Shown here: positions 57,824-64,000 of the stretch, one piece after another
Layout of the letters: each line of letters starts with the position of its first letter
How positions within the stretch are numbered: position 1 is the first letter of the stretch
Assembly (NCBI RefSeq): GCF_032854445.1
Contig: NC_088298.1
Coordinates: 372,001 to 436,000, forward strand
Reading direction: 5' to 3'
Length of the DNA stretch: 64,000 nt
Source: Liolophura sinensis
Lineage: Eukaryota > Mollusca > Polyplacophora > Chitonida > Chitonidae
Program-made: the position numbers and the translations under genes
Notes under the pieces: generated by a model
The model's input: only the letters and a program-made list of their open reading frames with translations
What the model was told of the DNA's origin: nothing
Database searches by the model: none

Positions 57824-59186
57824 TACGGAGGGAGACGTATAGGAGATTTTTCTTTATGTTTGGACCGTGGACGACCCTTCCTGGGAGATCGGCTGTTAGA
57901 TCTCCCTGGTGCGGGTGATGTATCCATCACATCCGCATCTGATGTTGAAGGACCAACGTCCTCCAACGGTCCAAATTTATTATTAAGTTTGGACAGGGTC
58001 CCCAGTGGCCTTAGAGGGACGCTCTGTTGGGCCACTGGGTTTACTAGGTTTATTGTTTTTATTTTGAGGTTTATTTTCGGACATATTTTTGTTTTTAGGT
58101 TGACTAGGTTTAGGAATATCGGGTTGGTCAGTATTATTGGCTGGTTTGATCTGTTGTATTGAGGTAGTCTGGGTTGAGGACGTATTAAAAGCAGGCCGAA
58201 CAGTAGGTTCAGCAGAAATAAGACATGGTTTCTGGTTTCCAATGGGCCAAGTCATTGATGTTTGAGTAGCAACAGATGCTACTCGCTTGACCGCATTGGC
58301 AAATGAAGTCTGCAGTGAAATGTTAGGAGGGGAGACTAATTTCCGGGCCTCCTGATATGATATATTGTTTTTAGTCTTTATTGTGATTATTTGTTTTTCT
58401 TTTACAAAAAGTGGGCAGTCCCTAGAGGAAGCCATGTGATCTCCACCACAATTGCAGCACTTTGCTGTGCTGCTGCAGTCGAAACCATCATGACCCTCGC
58501 TGCCGCACCGGAAACAAATCAGTTTATTTTTACACTGGCCCTTGCCATGGCCAAACTTTTGACACTTGAAACAACGTGTTGGGTTAGGTATATATAAGTC
58601 CACACCGACCCTATACGGGCCAATGTAAATATATGACGGAATAGATTTACTGTTGAAGGTGAGAAGATATGTATTTAGTTTAATGATGTTACCAGATTTC
58701 TTCTTTATTGAAGCGTTTCACTCTGGTAACACCTTGTGACTTCAGTTCAGTGCAGATTTCTTCTTCTGATAGATCAATGATATCCTGATCCCTGTCACGT
58801 ATAATTCCCTGACAGCTGTTCAGGGAGTTATGGGGGGATGTATACACAGGAATATCATTTATTTTGTTTAAAGCTAATAAATTTATGGACTGTTGTTTCC
58901 GGAAACATTCAATAAGAATGTCTCCGGATCGTAATTTCTTGACGTTTTTTAATGTACCTGCTGAACCCTGCAGGGCCCTTTTCAGTACAAATGGATGAAT
59001 TTTTGAGGCCGGCTTTTGTTCACTCTTTGTTGAGAGAACGATAAAGGCCGGCCAGCTGTCCTGTCCGTTATCAGCCGAATCCGACAAAACCTCTAATTTC
59101 CTCTTTTTGTCAGCGCTTGAAATCGGCTGAGAGGAAGACCTGGCATTTAGATTTAAAACATTCGAATTAAGGTTTATAGATGTCAT
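57823..59186 (-). pseudogene. LINE ORF1 of the full-length copy
   Basis: ATG 59186 (MTSINLNSNVLNLNARSSSQ). RNA-binding-like N-terminal region with KIHPFVLKRALQGSAGTLKN and RSGDILIECFRKQQSINLL, then CFKCQKFGHGKGQC, CFRCGSEGHDGFDC and CCNCGGDHMASSRDC knuckles, and a Ser/Pro/Arg tail. Frame changes: one extra base at about 58706 (RVKRFNKEE versus RVKRFITKK in the sister copy) and one missing T at about 57984. About 450 codons in all. Confidence 0.86.
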
Positions 59187-59194
59187 GGCAATAT

Positions 59195-59794
59195 GTATAT
59201 AAAATTCACCCCATATGTTCCCCACCCACCACGGAGTGCCAACAAGGGCGATGTCTGAACCTGGGGATACCCAGCAGGAAAGACATCAAGGATTCCATAT
59301 GAGGTATACTCGAACAGATTGATTTATACCAACAGGTTAAATTCAATCTACTCGATTGACCCATGAGCCACCGCCTCAAAACGTAGTCCTACAAACGATA
59401 TTTCAGAAATGATGATATTTGTTCGCCAAACGATAAGCTGTTATTGAGGCAATTGGGACCACGTAGAGGCAAGACATGACCAAGCCGATTGATCGGACCG
59501 GGCCCATCCGACCTCCCGTCTCTCTCCAAGTAAGGGCCAAAGTGGCGTGTTGGGCGTGAGGATCTCGCAAGACCAACCCGCCCTCAGCCACCAGGATCCC
59601 GTCCTCGTAGATTACGGGTTGCAACCCACGGCAAACAGGTCGCTCCCCGGTTGCCTCTCACACAACCGAGAAGATGTGAGCCTATTATATTCACCGGGCT
59701 CACACAGGAGAGCTCTAGGTTAGTCGACTTTTACGACAAGCTTGCCTAGAGGGCTGAGGTCCTATTCTTATCACCCCGGAAACCCCACGGGGGT
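59195..59794 (-). promoter_or_regulatory. LINE 5' untranslated region / internal promoter
   Basis: About 600 bases shared with the 5' ends at 29685, 44275 and 47535. It opens with CCCCCGTGGGG..CCGGGG, which can fold on itself, and contains GC-rich blocks (gggttgcaacccgt; ccgatcaatcggcttgg). LINEs of this type carry an internal promoter here. No specific box was identified. Confidence 0.55.
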
Positions 59795-60108
59795 CACGCA
59801 GCCGAGGACAAAGAGACCTGTCCGTCGATGGAAATACAGCCTTCGACGTCCCCAACTCGACATGTGAGTATGAACAGTTTTAACTGGGCATTGTTTGAAA
59901 ATTACACATGCGTGTCAGTGTTCACAAGAAACCCCCCTTCTCAAGTGGCATCTACGTAACAGTCGGCTATTGTACGATGTTTGGTGAATGGTTCTTAAAA
60001 CACACCGGCGCGGGGGGTGCGACGGAGTGGAACAATTAGTAGATGGACATTAGGGGAATGTAATCCGTTTAACGGACCGTGTCGCAGATGGTCACGATTT
60101 GGTGTATG

Positions 60109-60210
60109 AATGAATGAATGATTATGGCTTAACGCCACATCGGCAATATTTCAGCCATACCGTGGCGAGAACAAGGTAAAAGCAAGAGACGGTTAAGGTT
60201 TTCGATATGA
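60109..60210 (-). mobile_element. Very short LINE insertion (about 100 bp of 3' tail) with 13-bp duplication
   Basis: 'aatgaatgaatgattatggc...ttttcgatatga' is the terminal 3' end of the LINE. GATTTGGTGTATG flanks it at 60096-60108 and 60211-60223. A clean 5'-truncated target-primed insertion. Confidence 0.9.
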
Positions 60211-60223
60211 GATTTGGTGTATG

Positions 60224-60620
60224 GACAGTGTGATTCCGACAGGGAAATTAAATGACCTATTATGTAACTACTTCCTGTAACCATACCTTCCATTTTATTT
60301 TTGCCTACAGTCCTTAGCAGACAACTTCCCACGCAGATGACCTACAGTTGGGTTATTACAAGCCTAAAGGCACGCTGAAAGTGTAAGCCGAAGCGACCAC
60401 TCACGCTTAAAATGTACATTCGACACTAATTGTGGTCCGTATGCATACATACATATACACATACATACATCCCGTACTAAATAAAAAAAAAAAGAATCAC
60501 TATATAGATAGACATTATAGGTAGTCATGAGATTTACACAGGTAGATGAATATGTCAGAATACATATACGTTAATCCTATATAAAGATTGTTGAAAATAA
60601 CTCAGTTGTTTTCTTTTTTC
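60224..60620. other. Mostly non-coding, probable intron
   Basis: AT-rich, with a (catacata)n-like stretch at about 60440-60470. A pyrimidine-rich acceptor (tttgcctacag) at 60300-60310 could open a short exon, but no frame is convincing. Confidence 0.35.
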
Positions 60621-60628
60621 ACAACAGA

Positions 60629-60725
60629 GCAACACATCACAAAAGCACCAAGGGTAAAGGAAAGGGGAAAACGCTCGGCGATAGCGCAACAGAAGGCACA
60701 GGATGACTCGGAACATCGCATACAG
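60629..60725 (+). CDS. Possible exon, basic low-complexity product
   Basis: An acceptor (ttttttcacaacag) ends at 60628. The most extended frame reads KAPRVKERGKRSAIAQQKAQ and is Lys/Arg/Gln-rich. In the frame continuing from the donor at 59863 it would instead stop after about ten codons (SNTSQKHQG). Which is real cannot be decided here. Confidence 0.3.
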
Positions 60726-60924
60726 ACGGGGAATGGTGATAGTATCGGGGAGCAGAGCGTATTGGGGGTGTGGGTACGAGTGGGTTGGGTGGTGCTAAGA
60801 AAAATGGACTTCAACATTCATGAAAAAAAAAAAAGAATATCTTTAGGAAGAAATATGGAACCTCCGAAGTTATATACTCCTTAACTTTCGTCTGACGTTA
60901 ATAATAGTACATGGATATCTAATA

Positions 60925-62860
60925 TGGAGCTGTTAACGAATGCTCTGGAGGCTGTATTAAGTAGATCTTTAGACGGTGTACACGGTGACGATCTGGCTCG
61001 CATTTACATTTTTCAAAAAGGTATGGACACCCCACTGGTTTTGAGTTTAAGAGCGGTGGAAGACATTTCACCTCGTGATTTTTGTTAGATCTCATTGAGA
61101 AAATGTTACAGTCTAATGAAACACTGGTTTTTAACGAAAGTTTTGAAATACACGTGGGTGTAATTAGACTCATTAGAGGAGGCATGAGGAAAAAAATTAC
61201 CAATATCACGGAGGCAAAATGCGTGAAGAAAAGGAATACAGGTGGTTAATAAGGATAATGTGTGCAGCCAGAGCGATCGTCATAGCTAGGGCTTATATGT
61301 TGAATGACCCAGATAAAAAAAAATAGCTTTCTCTAACAAAGCCCCCCAAAAGAAATTGGCCTTAGAGCTTTGTCAAAAAGGCTGGGGTAGATCCGACAGT
61401 GCAGATTGGGTTAGATAAGATGCATTTATTAGAAAATTCGACCTACTCAGATAGTAGTGGTCGACGCTAATGCGCTCAATGCTATTGTGCATCGGGGAAT
61501 AGTCGTACGACCTAATAAGATCTACTTACTACACAACGGCCATTTTGATGTTATCACTAGAATGCAGGCTTTTTTTGCGCGGTCATACTACTGCGAATCA
61601 TGTTTTAAAGCATACAACACACTGTCTGCGCATAGATGCAATGTTATATGTGGTATGTGCTACAGTAGAAACTGCCACGTCACGATACCTGTAGATTGCG
61701 GTGTGTGCAACAGGCGCTTCCATAGTGAATCGTGTTATGAGCACTTGGAACGTAAAATAAAATGCTGCGAAGAAAGAATATAATTCCATATGCGAGACTT
61801 ACTGGTCTTGTACTACTTGTCGCCGGCTTCTCCAACGCCACATTAGGCCGCCTTGTCGTAGCCATCCTACACTACGCTGAAGCGGGAAGAACTCGGTCTC
61901 TACTCTACCTTTGGGAACACGAGTTTAGAGGGGAGATGGAATCTAACTATGAGCTTAAAGGAATTTGAAGCATCTCTGGATATGGTGATTAGGTTAGATC
62001 CTAGTGATGCGTCATTCGGTGTCCGGACAAACTGTATAAAAAGGTTATTTTATGAAGCAAAGGGCGATAGGGCTGTTAATTACATGGATTTCACGTCACT
62101 ATCCCGATATTAACGAACACGACGAATATCCTGTCGGCTATTCTACCATCATCACCCGTGACTTTGGTGATATACATAAGTACGTGGGTTTCATTAATTG
62201 TTAGGTTGTCCCCTCTAGAAACCTGTACCACCCCGTTCTCACCTACCACAATCATAACAGGCTAATGTTCCCCCTGTGCAAGACATGCTGTGACAACCTT
62301 ATCCAGACTTGTTAAACCGATGAACATGCTATCACGGGTACGTAGGCGTCATTTGAAGTACAAAAAAAAGGCCTTGCAGAAGGGCTACAGGTTAGTCAAT
62401 GAATATTAGGTGTATCACTTTCCTAGAACTACTAAATATAACGGTAAGGATGACACTACTGGTTTGTTCACCGGATATATTAACACCTTTTTGAAAATTA
62501 AGTAGGAATCATCGGGGTGGCCTGAATGGGTTAAATCAGAGGTTGATAAAGGACGCTTATATCGAGCGGTACGAGTCCCACCAAGGCATCAGGCTGGATA
62601 AAAACAAAATCCTGAAAAAAAAAAAAAACCTCATGAGATCAGTGGCGAAGCTACCCTCGAATTCACTTCGAGGATAAATTTGGACAGCGCAATGGTCTGA
62701 ACCAAAGCTGTTTTGTTAGCACGCCGGCAGAGTTTTATAAACTGCTCAATGATCCGGAGAAAGACGCGAGTGATTTTCACGACGTCAAAAAAAGAAATCC
62801 TGCTCATAGACTGGAAAAGTGCTAAAGAATACACCCCTACTGGGTCTTCTTCCAATATAT
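60925..62860 (+). pseudogene. DNA polymerase B relic of Polinton/Maverick (or related virus-like element) type
   Basis: Plus-strand pieces in several frames follow the order of the protein-primed family B polymerase of Polintons: an N-terminal block with FNESFEIHVGVIRLIRGG (about 61130-61185), AARAIVIARAY (about 61265-61300), and a Cys-rich segment in the open frame 61457-61783 (YYCESCFKAYNTLSAHRC, CGVCNRRFHSESCYEH). Then polymerase-core pieces at about 62100-62500 and NGLNQSCFVSTPAEFYKLLN at about 62690-62750. Stops and frame changes occur throughout (first stop at about 61086), so nothing functional could be made. The palm-domain catalytic aspartate motif is not seen before the sequence ends in a (TA)n run at 62847. 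No capsid, ATPase, protease or integrase genes of a Polinton were found. Confidence 0.7.
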
Positions 62861-62872
62861 ATATATATATAT
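62847..62872. repeat. (TA)n microsatellite
   Basis: 'ccaatatatatatatatatata' and following bases. It marks the end of recognisable polymerase sequence. Confidence 0.85.
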
Positions 62873-63090
62873 AAATAACGCTTGTGAGTATACAACTACG
62901 CTTTTTTGTTTATCCTTTAACCGTTTGGCGGTAAACGCAGAGTTGAATGTTCGTTTATAAGTCAAAGTACTTCAATTATTCACATCGCTCCACATACTCT
63001 ATTTCAGTCTGTTTAGCGGGTCTACGTGTAGTGTGTAACCACATTACATGCACATGGAAATATAACCCCTGATACATGTTTTTTTTGTAG

Positions 63091-63226
63091 TTCTCCTGAA
63101 GATATTGGATCCCCAGATTTGTATAATATTTGTAAAATATTGGATCCCAAGAGTGGATTCACCATTACAGCACTACGCCAATCCTTTCGCTATTGCTTGT
63201 CACGTTTTTTAAAAAGAATTAGAAAT
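63091..63226 (+). CDS. Exon of unknown gene
   Basis: Strong acceptor (ttttttttgtag) before 63091 and donor (aaat|gtaagt) after 63226. It encodes SPEDIGSPDLYNICKILDPK, SGFTITALRQSFRYCLSRFL and KRIRN: 45 residues, helical-looking and basic at the end. No family recognised. Could belong with the exon at 63605. Confidence 0.45.
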
Positions 63227-63604
63227 GTAAGTGGTTTTCGTTTAAAATTATTCCAAACGTCTCATTCCCTATTTTCCAATAACACTTTCAACTCATTTTT
63301 TTTGTCCAGAAAATATTCTGTGATGGGACATATCAACGGCTTAGTGTATAGCTCATTACATATTCATTTTAAAACAATACCTTTACACACCGTTATACAT
63401 GTTACAGAGGAACACCTCCAAGTGAAGTGGAGCCATTTAAATTCTCGGTTTGTGAGTTTTCATCACCTCTTTCCTCCATTGACCGGTAGGTTGAATTTAT
63501 CGTTTTAAGTTTTTAATCGTAGTAAGACGAGCAAGGCTGCACTGTTTATGGTATGTTCCGGTATAAATATCGTGTCGTACTTGTGTCGTAACTTTACATT
63601 TTAG

Positions 63605-63752
63605 GGATGCAGCGTACGGTATCCCTGGGCCGTCATCGCCCCAAAACCTATCACCGCCAAGGACTCCAAAAAGACCCAAATTGGATAGGCAAAAAAAAGT
63701 TGTTCGGGGTACGACCAGAACCTAAATCAACACCTTCCTCACCCTCAACGGA
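63605..63752 (+). CDS. Exon of unknown gene, Pro/Lys-rich
   Basis: Acceptor (cattttag) ending at 63604, donor (gga|gtaagt) after 63752. One frame reads DAAYGIPGPSSPQNLSPPRT and PKRPKLDRQKKVV (possible nuclear signal) but stops at TAA 63723-63725. A second frame is open to the donor (VRPEPKSTPSSPSTE). A one-base lesion in the A7 run at about 63690-63697 would explain both. Family unknown. Confidence 0.4.
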
Positions 63753-64000
63753 GTAAGTAGATATTTGCACACTACTGACCAGCCTGAGTAACGTCACAGC
63801 CGAGTTAATACTAATACAACAGCCTGAATTGACATGTTATATGAAAGTTATCTCGTAGCTAGCCTATAATATCATTACATATGTGAAGTGAAGTTTACCA
63901 CGTATCTAGTCTATAATATTATTAGACATTCCCAATACTTTCACAGTTATTAATGTGGAAAAAGTTGTACGTATTATCAATTGTGTATCGTTCTATGTAC
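63753..64000. other. Non-coding end of window
   Basis: AT-rich sequence following a splice donor, probably intron. Two similar blocks (gtctataatat-attacat) at about 63862 and 63910 suggest a small local duplication. Nothing else seen. Confidence 0.4.

Larger units (their letters stand above)
53867..59794 (-). mobile_element. Full-length I/Nimb-type LINE (5.93 kb) with target duplication
   Basis: From 59794 (acccccgtggggtttccgg) to the (GAAT)4 tail at 53867. 5' untranslated region of about 600 bases, ORF1 and ORF2 overlapping as TAATG, 3' untranslated region of about 260 bases. It is the best reference copy in the window. The presence of RNase H, CCHC knuckles and an APE endonuclease places it in the I group. 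The Nimb name is by similarity to molluscan elements such as nimbus of Biomphalaria. Confidence 0.93.
53743..59863 (+). pseudogene. Duplicated exon, copy 2, split by a LINE insertion
   Basis: The exon starts at 53743 after ctgctttcag and encodes FGKELLADLESQWDDILSDW and VTPSKRKRSDSSHAAE. It is interrupted at 53866 by the full-length LINE (53867-59794). It resumes after the duplicated target at 59807 with DKETCPSMEIQPSTSPTRH and ends at a donor (cat|gtgagt) after 59863. The 5.9-kb insertion in an exon almost certainly destroys this allele. Confidence 0.6.

Overview
This is a eukaryotic, repeat-dominated window, most likely from a mollusc (gastropod or bivalve). The evidence is GT-AG introns, tRNA-derived SINEs of the type common in molluscan genomes (A and B boxes, a body ending in 'acggcgtaaaacaccaatcaaataaata'), and many copies of one non-LTR retrotransposon of the I/Nimb type. 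That LINE has CCHC knuckles in ORF1, an APE endonuclease, RT and RNase H in ORF2, and a (GAAT)n-tailed 3' end. No tRNA, rRNA or CRISPR locus was seen. Nearly all protein-coding signal belongs to mobile elements or genes derived from them.

Layout, left to right. 1-2.1 kb: SINE pieces and one exon resembling the P2X7 receptor C-terminal (P2RX7_C-like) domain. 2.1-7.9 kb: a nine-exon minus-strand gene joining a THAP-type zinc finger to a DDE transposase-like domain, with clean splice sites but a local frame problem in exon 4. 8.1-16 kb: a decayed plus-strand LINE split by a young 4.4 kb Ty3/Gypsy LTR retrotransposon (two 145-bp LTRs, one mismatch, 5-bp duplication). 16.3-17.6 kb: a Mutator-like transposase relic. 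17.6-22.8 kb: minus-strand LINE pieces split by a 3.4 kb hAT element with clear inverted ends. 24-29.3 kb: a zinc-finger-like fragment, degenerate repeats, LINE and SINE pieces, a 51-bp minisatellite and a tyrosine-recombinase pseudogene. 29.7-47.5 kb: LINE copies in both orientations, a 3.5 kb DNA transposon with a DUF7869-like transposase, and a Gypsy fragment. 47.7-51.7 kb: a multi-exon plus-strand gene in which a tyrosine-recombinase-like region is followed by a SET domain. 52-60 kb: another LINE ORF1 fragment, then a small gene with a duplicated exon that is interrupted by a full-length LINE flanked by 12-bp duplications. 60.9-62.9 kb: a decayed protein-primed-type DNA polymerase B relic of Polinton/Maverick type. 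63.1-63.75 kb: two more exons of unknown identity.

The most unusual item is the recombinase-SET gene at 47.7-51.7 kb. The polymerase relic lies about 9 kb downstream on the same strand, so both could be remnants of one large element, but that link is inference. Several independent coding sequences carry single-base length changes in homopolymer runs. Some apparent pseudogene lesions could therefore be assembly errors.
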